64,000 nt of DNA from Lachnospiraceae bacterium (GCA_902363835.1 CABJBM010000008.1:169289-233288); one strand, 5' to 3'. Shown: positions 55,394 through 63,943, counted from the stretch's first letter. Notes: generated by a model from the sequence alone, not told the origin. Translations and numbers: made by a program.

Positions 55394-56512
55394 TTAAAGC
55401 ATATCTTTGAATGCTTCTATCATCGTTCCTGCCTGCTCATAATTTACCATCTGCCTGTCGACTTCCATCTGGATGATTGGAACCCCAGCTCTGTCACAGG
55501 CCTTTTTTACGATTACATAATCAAATTCTTCCGGATCACAGAATTTTGTCAGCAGAACCACCACCCCTCTGGCATCGTATTTCTTTGCCAGATCAACGAT
55601 ATAACCTGCTCTCTTTTTTTCCGGATCGTACAAAACGGAGCAATGATCCATCCGGGAGAACTTATCTGCAAGTCCTTCCAATGGTTCCAATTCCAGATTC
55701 ACATCCGTACGGTACTGCCTGGATTCATGGGCAACATCATCGGCGGCAATCTGCAGCCCGTGTTCATCAAAGATCTTCAAAAGCCCATCGCTGTCAGCCA
55801 GGATTCCTGTTGTGATCACCTTAATTTTGCTTTCCTTCTCCTCAACTTGCGACAGCGCTTCTATCAGCTGGCCGACCAGTGCCGTATGATCTTCCTTCCG
55901 CATGAAATAGGCACTTTTAAAAATATCTCTTCTCTGGACTGCCGTAATGGAAGGATGCTGTTCCAGAACCTCTGCCAGCTTTCTCATTGCCCCATTATGT
56001 TCATTGTAAATTTCATTGGACCGGGCTAAGGAAGCTTCGCTGAATTTCACCCCGGCCGCTGCCTCTAAATCCTTTATAACACGCTCATAGGAGGCTTTGG
56101 TAAACTTTTTTCCTGAATCCGGCTTCCGGTTCTGGGGATAGGTCATGGGGATAAAAGGGATGTCCTTCACCGCGTATTTCCAGTTCTGTCCCAGACACTT
56201 TAAAGAGTCGCAGAGGGATGGGATGACAATGGCTGAAATGCCTTTGTATTCTCCCTTAATTCCCAGCTCCAGAATGCTCTGCATAATAGAACAGATAAAC
56301 GCAGGGAAATACTTTTTGGATTCCTTCAGCTCAATATCAGCTCCCCATGCTCCCATAGGAACCAGTCCCATGGAGTGGATCAGCTCTTCAGGAGTATAAA
56401 CAGGAACACAGGCCACAACCTTTTTTCCCTGCTCCAGATAAGCATTCAGCTGTTTTTTCGGTGAACACGCAATTTCATGAAAATTTTCTAATAATTCATT
56501 TAATGTTGCCAT
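55394..56512 (-). CDS. 2-Hydroxyacyl-CoA dehydratase subunit (HadC/FldC/HgdB-like)
   Basis: Protein of 372 residues of the HgdB/BcrC family. It has the start NELLENFHEIACSPKKQLNAYLEQGKKVVACVPVYTPEELIH and the Cys residues expected to ligate a [4Fe-4S] cluster, including those in PAFICSIMQS, PSLCDSLKC and LTKFCDPEEFD. Its ATG overlaps the stop of the partner subunit. Removes water from 2-hydroxyacyl-CoA by a ketyl radical route after single-electron activation. Confidence 0.9.
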   Translation of the reverse strand: MATLNELLENFHEIACSPKKQLNAYLEQGKKVVACVPVYTPEELIHSMGLVPMGAWGADIELKESKKYFPAFICSIMQSILELGIKGEYKGISAIVIPSLCDSLKCLGQNWKYAVKDIPFIPMTYPQNRKPDSGKKFTKASYERVIKDLEAAAGVKFSEASLARSNEIYNEHNGAMRKLAEVLEQHPSITAVQRRDIFKSAYFMRKEDHTALVGQLIEALSQVEEKESKIKVITTGILADSDGLLKIFDEHGLQIAADDVAHESRQYRTDVNLELEPLEGLADKFSRMDHCSVLYDPEKKRAGYIVDLAKKYDARGVVVLLTKFCDPEEFDYVIVKKACDRAGVPIIQMEVDRQMVNYEQAGTMIEAFKDML

Positions 56513-57750
56513 CAGTTTTTCCCCCCTTTGTTGGATTCCATAATCTCCGTCAGCCCCTGAACCCTTGTCTCATACTGGGCTTCCGAGAAATTCCGCGGGT
56601 CTGCCTGATCGCCGTCAAATGAGGTGACCGGTATCCGGCAGTCCTCTCCGATCTGGCGGCTCATCTCATACATGAATCCGCTCCAAAGCTTACAGGAACG
56701 GTTGGTGTGTACCAGAAGTCCTTCTGCATGGGTCTTATTTACGATCGCTTCTCTCTTATCCCGTGCATGCTCTAAGTTCATGGCATTTGGCACATTGCAG
56801 TAGGCGCGGATGAGACCATCAAAATCATCGTAAATGAATCCAAAGGCATCGGCGTAAATGGTTGCCACCATGTTGATTCCCCGGGATTTTAAGCCGGTTG
56901 CCGTTGCCCTTAAATGAGGCCAGCAGGCAATCCCCTCAAACATGATCCGGTACTTTTCCTCTGCGCGGAAGGTACTGGTTCCCTCTTTCACCGCCTTTTT
57001 GTATTCCTCCAGCAGGGTTTCAAAGGCCTCGGCCGCCTCCACGGTCCCTCTTGCACAGACGGCCACTGCCATATGATTGAGTAAGTCAAAGCCGTTAAGG
57101 GGAGACGGGGTATACTTGGTATAGGCTGTAGCCTCCAGCCATGCCCTGGAAGTTCTGTTTGAGATTTCCATGACCTCCTTGAATTTCTTTTCGCTCCATT
57201 TTTTCCCCGTGATCTCCTCCAGCTGTTCAATTGCCGCCAGAAACTGGCTCTTAACATATTCCACCTGGTCGTCCGAAACCTCGTAATCAGGATTAAAGGG
57301 AATGTCAATGAGAATCAGCGGAATATCAAGCTCTTTTGCAATGTTCTCATACCATTTGATCATGCAGTTGCAGATGTTGTTGCAGCAAAGCACGAAATCC
57401 GGCAGAGGCATGTTCTGCTCCGGAGTTTCCCCCACCTTCATATGAGCCAGGCTGATTCTCGCATATGCGCAGATGTCATTGGAATAACCTTCCGCCTCTG
57501 AAACTTCACACAGCCGCTGCCCCGCACCTCTTGCCGCAATGGCTGCCGCCTGGTTCTCAGGATAACAGACTTTAATGCCCAGGGTCTGAAAAATTTCCTG
57601 AGGGAAATTGCTGGCACACCAGCCGATTTTCTCTCCCCTGTCCTTTGCCTCCTGGACCTCCTTGTAGTGTTTTGCCACGATCTCATTCAGCTTAAACTTG
57701 GCTGAATTGGGGTCAATGGTAAACTTTGGTTTTGTTTCTCCTTCACCCAT
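56512..57750 (-). CDS. 2-Hydroxyacyl-CoA dehydratase subunit (HadB/FldB/HgdA-like)
   Basis: Protein of 412 residues. IGWCASNFPQEIFQTLGIKVCYPENQAAAIAARG and GYSNDICAYARISLAHM are the typical N-terminal blocks of HadB/FldB, and Cys in FVLCCNNICNCMIKW are candidate cluster ligands. RSCKLWSGFMYEMSRQI near the C-terminus is also family-typical. Forms a heterodimer with the neighbouring 372-residue subunit. 15 bp after the activator gene. Confidence 0.92.
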   Translation of the reverse strand: MGEGETKPKFTIDPNSAKFKLNEIVAKHYKEVQEAKDRGEKIGWCASNFPQEIFQTLGIKVCYPENQAAAIAARGAGQRLCEVSEAEGYSNDICAYARISLAHMKVGETPEQNMPLPDFVLCCNNICNCMIKWYENIAKELDIPLILIDIPFNPDYEVSDDQVEYVKSQFLAAIEQLEEITGKKWSEKKFKEVMEISNRTSRAWLEATAYTKYTPSPLNGFDLLNHMAVAVCARGTVEAAEAFETLLEEYKKAVKEGTSTFRAEEKYRIMFEGIACWPHLRATATGLKSRGINMVATIYADAFGFIYDDFDGLIRAYCNVPNAMNLEHARDKREAIVNKTHAEGLLVHTNRSCKLWSGFMYEMSRQIGEDCRIPVTSFDGDQADPRNFSEAQYETRVQGLTEIMESNKGGKN

Positions 57751-57765
57751 GAAAAATTCCTCCTT

Positions 57766-58536
57766 TTATGATTTATCGTAAGCGTAAAGCGCTGCCCCTA
57801 AAGCACCCATGAGCTGGGCCATTGGCGAATATGTAATTTCAAGTCCCAGTTCCTGCTCCATGGCTTTTCGTACCCCGCCATTTTTTGCAACGCCGCCGCT
57901 CATACACACCGCTTCTTTCACTCCGATCCGTTTTGCCAGGGTGGCCACCCTGCCGGCTACTGACTGGCAGATACCGGCAACCAGGTCCGGAATCTCAACT
58001 CCGTTTGCCAGCTGGGAAATGACCTCGGATTCGGCAAATACCGTACAGGTATTGGAAATTTTCACAATCTGCTTTGCCATGGCAGCCTGCTTTTCCAGAT
58101 CTTCGATCCTCAGCTGTAAAATTCCTGCCATGACATCCAGAAACCGTCCGGTCCCTGCCGCACATTTGTCATTCATCAGAAATTCCGTCAGCCGCCCTTC
58201 ATCATTCAGGGAAAGTACTTTTGCATCCTGTCCGCCGATGTCAATGATGGTCCGCACTTCCGGATGCAGGTGATGGACTCCCCTTGCATGACAGCTTAAC
58301 TCACTCATTTCTCCATTGGCATTTTTTAACAGCTTTCTGCCATAGCCGGTGGCATAAACAGCAGTGATCTCTTCCTGTTTTAAGCCTCCTTCGGCAAGCA
58401 CTGCCTCAATCGCCCGGGCCGGCCCGTCGGTTCCTGTCCCGGCCCTGATCAGGGATGTAGCCAGAATTTCCTGTCCATCTTTCAGAATGACTGCTTTGGA
58501 GGTGGTAGAGCCTATGTCAACTCCTAATGTGAACAT
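57766..58536 (-). CDS. Dehydratase activator ATPase (HadI/FldI/HgdC-like)
   Basis: Archerase of 256 residues with the actin/ASKHA fold. It begins TLGVDIGSTTSKAVILKDG and carries IDIGGQDAKV and MSGGVAKNGGV for ATP binding. Cys125 (NDKCAAGTGRF) and Cys164 (SNTCTVFAESE) are the ligands that hold one [4Fe-4S] cluster between two monomers. It drives one electron into the dehydratase with ATP. First gene of the operon behind the operator-like cluster; AAAGGAAAC precedes the ATG. Confidence 0.95.
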   Translation of the reverse strand: MFTLGVDIGSTTSKAVILKDGQEILATSLIRAGTGTDGPARAIEAVLAEGGLKQEEITAVYATGYGRKLLKNANGEMSELSCHARGVHHLHPEVRTIIDIGGQDAKVLSLNDEGRLTEFLMNDKCAAGTGRFLDVMAGILQLRIEDLEKQAAMAKQIVKISNTCTVFAESEVISQLANGVEIPDLVAGICQSVAGRVATLAKRIGVKEAVCMSGGVAKNGGVRKAMEQELGLEITYSPMAQLMGALGAALYAYDKS

Positions 58537-58592
58537 GGTCGTTTCCTTTCATATTGTTTATTTTATAACAATCTTTTTCAAAAAAATATAAA

Positions 58593-58642
58593 TGTATACA
58601 TGTATACAAGTTTGCGCATGAAAAAATGTATCCTTGTATACA
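58593..58642 (-). promoter_or_regulatory. Cluster of three TGTATACA operator-like sites
   Basis: TGTATACA occurs at 58593-58600, 58601-58608 and 58635-58642. The first two together form the perfect 16-bp palindrome TGTATACATGTATACA, and the third is centred in CTTGTATACAAG. They lie 57-106 bp upstream of the activator gene and follow a TATAAA box. TTGTATACAA-type palindromes are usual for GntR regulators of the FCD group, and such a gene lies next door, so they are the likely operator. The rest of the 380-bp gap contains a 7-bp hairpin (58869-58891) after the regulator gene. Confidence 0.7.
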
Positions 58643-58692
58643 AGTTTATATAAAAAATAAAAAGGTCACAAGGTACATTTTTTCATGCATAG

Positions 58693-58719
58693 ATTATCAA
58701 AATTTGTCTAATTTGTCAA
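58693..58719 (-). promoter_or_regulatory. Possible promoter upstream of the dehydratase operon
   Basis: Minus strand TTGACA (58719-58714) is perfect but the GATAAT at 58698-58693 is only 15 bp away, which is short. A TATAAA at 58650-58645 directly next to the operators is an alternative -10. The exact promoter is therefore undecided. Confidence 0.35.
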
Positions 58720-58917
58720 TAACTTTTTTAAAAAACAGGAAACTGCTCAGTTATTATATGGAACATAGTTCCGGTGACGTTTTCACTTTTTCTCCATATA
58801 ATCGTCTAATTTGTGACAATCTTTCCCCATAAAAACAAATAATCGGCTGCTTTTGATGCAGACAGTCAGAAATCCTTATGCTGCGGATTTCCGGCCACTT
58901 TTTCTCAGCCAGCCGGA

Positions 58918-59616
58918 TTAAATGTTTATGAAATACTGAGGATACTTTTCCATTGCCGTATCTCTGATTTCGGATATGGTTTCCAGATGGTCTGCCATCG
59001 CCTGCTGGGCTTTGGCAAAATCACCGCCTTTGATTTCTTCAACGATCCTTCGGTGCTCGTCGATCAGGCATGGCATCCGTTTGCCCAGTGCCACATCGAA
59101 ATTACGCCATCTTGAAATGTGAAGCATTAAATCCTCCAGCAGTTTTATCAGATTATACCGCTCCACACTTTCTGCAATGGCCCGGTGAAATGCCGAATCC
59201 AGCTTCTGAAATTCTAAGTCATACCCTTCCACATTCCGGTAGGCTTCCTGTTTTTCTAAATTATCCTCCAGTTCTTTTACCAGTTTTCCAATCTTCTCTT
59301 CGTCCCTCTGGGACAAAAGCTCGTAAAGCTCTTCCTTTTCCACGGCAGTCCTTAAAATCAATAAATCCCCGATCAGCTTTAAATCAATCAGGCTTACATA
59401 AGTGCCTCTCTGGGGGTATACCGTAAGAAGCCCAAGCTGATTCAGCCTTGCAAAGGCATTGCGGATGATGGTTCTTGACACGCCGTATTCTTCTGCCATC
59501 TGATTTTCACTGATTCTGGTTCCAGGCTCTAATTCCAGTTTTAAAATTCGCTTCCTGATGTTGAGAAAAACATAATCAGCTGAAAACGGCTGGCTGTTAC
59601 TTTTCATATAATTCAT
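58918..59616 (-). CDS. GntR-family (FCD/FadR-type) transcriptional regulator
   Basis: About 232 residues from the ATG at 59616, with GAAGGT eight bases upstream; a TTG five codons earlier is less likely. Winged helix at 15-80: LELEPGTRISENQMAEEYGVSRTIIRNAF; then the helical FCD ligand domain with metal-binding His/Asp positions (for example FHRAIAESVERYNL and the H in LIDEHRRIVEEI). Immediately upstream of the 2-hydroxyacyl-CoA operon on the same strand, it very likely regulates that operon and perhaps itself. Confidence 0.9.
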   Translation of the reverse strand: MNYMKSNSQPFSADYVFLNIRKRILKLELEPGTRISENQMAEEYGVSRTIIRNAFARLNQLGLLTVYPQRGTYVSLIDLKLIGDLLILRTAVEKEELYELLSQRDEEKIGKLVKELEDNLEKQEAYRNVEGYDLEFQKLDSAFHRAIAESVERYNLIKLLEDLMLHISRWRNFDVALGKRMPCLIDEHRRIVEEIKGGDFAKAQQAMADHLETISEIRDTAMEKYPQYFINI

Positions 59617-59659
59617 ATTTCGTACCTTCAATTCATATTACTTTTTTTGTTATGAATCG

Positions 59660-59689
59660 ATTATACCCTTGACCACAGATTTCTGTCAA
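59660..59689 (-). promoter_or_regulatory. Consensus promoter of the gntR gene
   Basis: Minus strand TTGACA (59689-59684), 18-bp spacer and TATAAT (59665-59660), both perfect. The spacer end and -35 form a TTGAC ... GTCAA inverted repeat that might be an autoregulatory site. Confidence 0.8.
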
Positions 59690-59775
59690 TTTGTTTCTTA
59701 TGGCCGGTATGGCTGCCGTTCTTCCTATACCTGATCATAGCTTTTATGCACTCAGCCTTTTCACATGAATCCGGC

Positions 59776-59924
59776 GGTGATGAGTAATCACAGTCCTGTG
59801 CATGATACTGGCAGTTTTGTATCAGGGAATTTCTTTGCCGGAAAAGAGGATCAGATTTGATTTTTATCAGAAAGGAGCTTTTGCCCGATGGATGATTTTT
59901 AAATCCGCCTGGCAAAAACCCCTT
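59776..59924 (+). pseudogene. Permease 3'-end fragment with hairpin, copy C
   Basis: The stretch GGCAGTTTTGTATCAGGGA, then CTTTGCCGGAAAAGAG, matches copies A and B in order and spacing (ILAVLYQGISLPEKRI in protein terms). Like copy B it is followed at the same distance by a hairpin, here degenerate: AAGGAGCTTTTGCC (59872-59885) against GGCAAAAACCCCTT (59911-59924), 12 of 14 pairs. So copies B and C share both the coding tail and the terminator. Not a functional gene. Confidence 0.65.
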
Positions 59925-59980
59925 CGGTTGTTTTATAATCCTGATTTGGGCAGGTCAGGCAGGACCGTCCATCTGATCTC

Positions 59981-60820
59981 TCATAATCCCCGGAGAATGC
60001 GCCCCAATGCCCAGGCCACCCCCTCCTCGTCATTTGTCTTTGTGACAAAGTCCGCTGCCTCTTTCACCGCTGCCCCGGCATTTCCCATGGCAACGCCCAT
60101 TCCGGCCCAGGCAAGCATTTCCATGTCATTTTCGCTGTCCCCAATGGCCATCACCTGCTCCGGTTCCATGGCAAGGCAGCGGCATAAGTATTTCAGTGCC
60201 TTTCCTTTGGACGTCCCTTTCCGGTTAAACTCCAGACACATCCGCCCTGTTTTTAAGATACAGAAGTCCGGAAAACGTCCGCCGCAGGCCAAGACCCTTT
60301 TTTCCGTCTCCTCATCAAAGGCCATGAACCCGATCTTCTGGATATCTTCCCCCTTATCCGTCAAAAACCTCAGGAGATCCTTTCGCCTTCCTTCCCTGGA
60401 AAAACCCACTGATGCCATATAAGGATGTATCTTCTCCATTTCCTCTGAGCGGCTGCCATCCTCATAAAACTGATCCCTCTGCTGAAAATAGCACTGGCCG
60501 TTTTCGGTCAGAAGATAGCTCAGCAGATCAATGCCCTCTTTCAGCTTAATTCTGCTTTCATACATGTATTCCCCTGTTCCCGTATCAATGACAGAGGCCC
60601 CGTTTCCAGATATCACATAAGGCACTCCCAGCCCCAGAATCTCCTCAGGAATCCAACCGTAAGTCCTTCCTGAGGCCGGTACCACCAGACCGCCGTCTTT
60701 CATCCACTCCTTCAGCGCTTCTATGGTTTTCTGTGACACCTGCCCGTCAGATTTGAGAGCCGTTCCATCCATATCCACTGCCACCAGGCAGAATTTTACA
60801 CCGCGAATTTTATCTGACAT
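59981..60820 (-). CDS. Cof-type HAD phosphatase
   Basis: Cytoplasmic HAD-IIB hydrolase, 279 residues. Motif I VDMDGTALKSDG with both Asp, motif II VVPASGRTYG, motif III Lys in GTSKGKALKYL and motif IV AIGDSENDMEMLAWAGMGVAMGNA are complete. Its ATG overlaps the end of the mannose-6-phosphate isomerase-like gene by 11 bases. Presumably removes phosphate from a sugar phosphate handled by the three isomerases before it. Confidence 0.93.
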   Translation of the reverse strand: MSDKIRGVKFCLVAVDMDGTALKSDGQVSQKTIEALKEWMKDGGLVVPASGRTYGWIPEEILGLGVPYVISGNGASVIDTGTGEYMYESRIKLKEGIDLLSYLLTENGQCYFQQRDQFYEDGSRSEEMEKIHPYMASVGFSREGRRKDLLRFLTDKGEDIQKIGFMAFDEETEKRVLACGGRFPDFCILKTGRMCLEFNRKGTSKGKALKYLCRCLAMEPEQVMAIGDSENDMEMLAWAGMGVAMGNAGAAVKEAADFVTKTNDEEGVAWALGRILRGL

Positions 60821-62546
60821 ATGCCTTTATCAAACCGATCCTTTCATTCTCCTTTAACGGCCTCACCCGGTATGCGCCCACACTGGCCGGCACAATAAAC
60901 GTTTCCGCATAATGCACCTCATATGGCTCAAAATCTCCGGACGGACTTTCAACGACTGCTGCCGTTCCTTCCACCAGATTCAACATGTGAACAGTGCCCG
61001 CTGTATGGAATTCTGCCGGGCGATCCAGCCAGTACCGCCTTGTCTCAATAAACTCCAGTTCATGAAGGCCTGTATGCTCTTCCTTGTACCCTTCCTCTTC
61101 CTTCACCGTATAGCAGGCATTTACCAGATTTTCCTCCACCCATTTCGTGGTTCTGTCCCACTGGATTACCTTCATCCCATGGTCAATGTGGATGGGCCTG
61201 GGCTTTCCATCCAGTCCCAGGCGCCCCCAGTCCCATAGCTTGAAGGTGAATATATAGGGAGTCGCACTGATCTCCAATACCATGGCATTGTTTCCGGAAC
61301 AGTGGCAGGTGCCCGCCGGAATCAGAAAATGGTCATGCTTTTTCGCCGGAAAACGGCTGATGTATTTTTCCGCGTCAAAGGTGCATTTCCCTTCCTGTGC
61401 GTTCTTGAGAGCCACGGTCATTTCTTCCCTGTCAATGCCCTCCTTTAATCCCAGATAAACCACTGCATCTTCCTTTGCATCCAGAATATAATAGCTCTCA
61501 TCCTGTGTATACTGCATACCGAATTGCTTTTTTATGTAATCGGTAAGGGGATGTACCTGCAGGCTTAAATTCTGACCGCCCATGGTATCCAGGAAATCGA
61601 ACCGTATGGGGAATTCTGCCCCAAAACGGGCATAAACCTGCTCTCCTAAAAGCATTTTCGGCTGATAAAGCACCAGGTCCATGGCAGGGACCTCCACCAA
61701 AACCCCGTTAAAATTAAACAAAAGGCTGTTTTCCTCCGGCACCCCATCAAAGCTCCAGGCATAATTTTCCTGGGAAGTGTCCAGTCCACAGACCTCCTTC
61801 ATCCACTGCCCTCCCCATACCCCCGGGTCAAAATAGGGCACCGTGCGGAACGGCTGCCTTGCAGTGTTTTTAAGAGCCGTTAAAAAAGCCCTGCCGCTTA
61901 TCATCTTCGGAGCTTCCGCCTTATTGGTGTCCATCAGATAATCCATGCGCTCAAACAGCTGCGCCTTGTGCTTGTCGGCAATCCTCCACTCCACAAAAAA
62001 CCCTCTTTTATATTTTTTCAGGATGTCTTCATCCCCATTATCCGCCTGGTAATTTCCCATGCCCTTGCGGTAGCGGAGCTGGATCTCCCACCTGGCCATA
62101 TCCAGATAAACCAGCAGATCCCCCTGGGCTATCAAAGATGCTCCGAATCCATAAACAATGGTAAATCCTTTCGCCTCCGCCACTTCTGCCCTTGCCTTTG
62201 ACAATTTTTCCATGTCCATGAAATCCAGAATTTCACCTGCATACATCCTTCCGAAAACACGGTCATCGGTCAGCTGGTATTTTAACTGCTCCTGGATTGT
62301 CTTTTCTTCCTTAAAGACCTCTGCCGTCTGTACCAGATGATCTGCTCCCAGCCGGGAAAGGGCTGCCAGCACTTCTTTATCATCAACCCCTGGATAACAG
62401 TCCACAACCATGATAAACGGCGTTTTCTTTATCTTTGATTTTAATTCCTCTATAATTTCCCCGTATCCGTCAAACACCTCATGCTCAAAGCCCTGGACTT
62501 TTATCTCCGGATGTTTCTCATATTGGAACTTCCTGTCTATATGCAT
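60810..62546 (-). CDS. Class I mannose-6-phosphate isomerase fused to a degenerate kinase-like domain
   Basis: A 578-residue protein, much longer than ordinary ManA (310-390). The C-terminal 370 residues are the cupin isomerase: QVHPLTDYIKKQFG and DESYYIL give the zinc ligands, and GTCHCSGNNAMVLEIS the third block. The N-terminal 210 residues resemble the nucleoside/uridine kinase fold, but the expected P-loop position reads VVDCYPGVDDKEV and lacks GKS/T, so this part is probably not a kinase. GGAGAAATC precedes the ATG. It overlaps both neighbours (10 and 11 bases). Confidence 0.85.
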   Translation of the reverse strand: MHIDRKFQYEKHPEIKVQGFEHEVFDGYGEIIEELKSKIKKTPFIMVVDCYPGVDDKEVLAALSRLGADHLVQTAEVFKEEKTIQEQLKYQLTDDRVFGRMYAGEILDFMDMEKLSKARAEVAEAKGFTIVYGFGASLIAQGDLLVYLDMARWEIQLRYRKGMGNYQADNGDEDILKKYKRGFFVEWRIADKHKAQLFERMDYLMDTNKAEAPKMISGRAFLTALKNTARQPFRTVPYFDPGVWGGQWMKEVCGLDTSQENYAWSFDGVPEENSLLFNFNGVLVEVPAMDLVLYQPKMLLGEQVYARFGAEFPIRFDFLDTMGGQNLSLQVHPLTDYIKKQFGMQYTQDESYYILDAKEDAVVYLGLKEGIDREEMTVALKNAQEGKCTFDAEKYISRFPAKKHDHFLIPAGTCHCSGNNAMVLEISATPYIFTFKLWDWGRLGLDGKPRPIHIDHGMKVIQWDRTTKWVEENLVNACYTVKEEEGYKEEHTGLHELEFIETRRYWLDRPAEFHTAGTVHMLNLVEGTAAVVESPSGDFEPYEVHYAETFIVPASVGAYRVRPLKENERIGLIKAYVR

Positions 62547-63085
62547 ATGATTTCTCCATTCTTTTTATAAACTCTCACCGGAAACGGATGCTTTTCTACC
62601 CATTCATAGTTATGACCCGCACAGGACGACCAGCAGGCGCCCACCTTCAGTACCTGGTCTCCGGTATTTACCAGGCGGTGAGCCAGTTTCCCATTGATAT
62701 AATGCAGGGAATTGGGATAAACCTTTTCTGCCCAGGCATTTCCTTCCAAATCCATCAAAAGAAGAAGCCCTTCTCCTGCCAGTCCAAAATAAAATTCTCC
62801 GCAGGAGGTATCCTCATGAATATGCCCCCTGGTGAAATTGCACTCCCCGTTAACAAGCTCCGGATACATGACCGTAAGCCCCCAGTTTAGACTTCCCGGA
62901 TGAAGGTTATCCTCATCTTCATAACAATAAACCTCATACATCACCCGCTCAGGGTCCTCTGCTTTATCCGGATCCTTATAAGCTGCCAGGATATCCTTTA
63001 GCAGCTTTCTGCTTGTAATTACCGTCTTTCCTTCAATCACTCCATTGTAAAAGTCATGCACTGCTTTTGGCTCTATAATCTTCAT
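62537..63085 (-). CDS. Cupin-type glucose-6-phosphate isomerase family protein
   Basis: Small protein of 182 residues from the ATG at 63085 (MKIIEPKAVH), which has GGGAGGAG upstream. The metal-binding cupin motif is TRGHIHEDTSCGEFYFGLAGEG with the last His in LAHRLVN, matching the archaeal-type GPI family. Interconverts glucose 6-phosphate and fructose 6-phosphate or a related pair. Its ATG overlaps the stop of the preceding gene by four bases. Confidence 0.88.
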   Translation of the reverse strand: MKIIEPKAVHDFYNGVIEGKTVITSRKLLKDILAAYKDPDKAEDPERVMYEVYCYEDEDNLHPGSLNWGLTVMYPELVNGECNFTRGHIHEDTSCGEFYFGLAGEGLLLLMDLEGNAWAEKVYPNSLHYINGKLAHRLVNTGDQVLKVGACWSSCAGHNYEWVEKHPFPVRVYKKNGEIICI

Positions 63086-63858
63086 GGCTGAAACTCCTCC
63101 CATAACTTTTTATAATCCTGAGGCCTTGTCACAAAGGAAAACTTTTCTTTATTCTCCTGATACTGGGTATAAATGGGAATTCCCCTGGTGATCCCAAATT
63201 CCGGATACTCTCTTGGAGCTCTCTCCACCAGACGTCCTCCCTGGTATGCAGGGTTTTTTCTCCACAAAATATTTGTTTTCTCCACATAAGGAAAATAAGC
63301 GACTCCCCCGTGGCTCCTCACCGCCTCATATTCAAATCCATAATCCCTGACGCACCAGGCCCCAAAACACATGTTTCTGGATACATCGGCGTTTACCGTG
63401 GCATGAACCCAGCCAGGGGGCACGATCACCACGTCCCCTGCTTTTGCCCGGATTGCGTAGCAATTGCCAGGGTCATCTCCCCCTGCCTCCTGCATATAGA
63501 TAATGGCCTCGCCATCCCAGATCTCATAAACCTCGGGCGTGGAATATCCGCAGGAAGGGCTGACCGCGTGGATATGTCCCTGGGAGCGCACCGGCTCTTT
63601 GCCGATGGTCCCCGCTCCATAGACAACTGCTCCGTAAAGAAGGTTGCGCCCTTCCATATCTTTTCTGTCTTCTTCACAGCCCACATCCATGGATATGGCG
63701 TAAAGCTCCTCCGGTCCGGTGCAGGCCGGATCAGCCAGGGAGGCCCGAATGTCATCCAGCCGCCGGATCTCCGGCACAGGGCCAAACACTCCCTCCCCAT
63801 ATGTAAATCCAATTGGCTGTGACTGCGGTATAATTTTAAAGCCCGGATAAAAATCCAT
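63082..63858 (-). CDS. Second cupin GPI-like protein
   Basis: About 258 residues from the ATG at 63858 (MDFYPGFKII), set by AAAGGGGAG; the open frame runs 30 codons further, through an inverted repeat, and is not used. The core block VRSQGHIHAVSPSCGYSTPEVYEIWDGEAIIYM and VPPGWVHATVNA gives the His/Glu metal site of the GPI cupin family, with a longer C-terminus than its neighbour. First gene of the four-gene overlapping operon. Confidence 0.85.
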   Translation of the reverse strand: MDFYPGFKIIPQSQPIGFTYGEGVFGPVPEIRRLDDIRASLADPACTGPEELYAISMDVGCEEDRKDMEGRNLLYGAVVYGAGTIGKEPVRSQGHIHAVSPSCGYSTPEVYEIWDGEAIIYMQEAGGDDPGNCYAIRAKAGDVVIVPPGWVHATVNADVSRNMCFGAWCVRDYGFEYEAVRSHGGVAYFPYVEKTNILWRKNPAYQGGRLVERAPREYPEFGITRGIPIYTQYQENKEKFSFVTRPQDYKKLWEEFQP

Positions 63859-63880
63859 TTTGTTCTCCCCTTTCATTTTC

Positions 63881-63921
63881 ATTCCAACATACTCACCAAA
63901 ATGAAATGGGTATGTTGGAAT
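63881..63921. repeat. 12-bp inverted repeat before the isomerase operon
   Basis: ATTCCAACATAC (63881-63892) and GTATGTTGGAAT (63910-63921), perfect arms, 17-base loop, ending 22 bp before the start codon of the first isomerase gene. Could be an operator or a leader hairpin. Confidence 0.6.
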
Positions 63922-63943
63922 TGCCTTACCTGCTTTAATCATG

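Noticed and set aside
59802..60422. A 206-codon rightward frame at the right of the gntR gene
   Set aside because: It begins in permease relic C and runs antisense through the Cof phosphatase gene; no independent coding signal.
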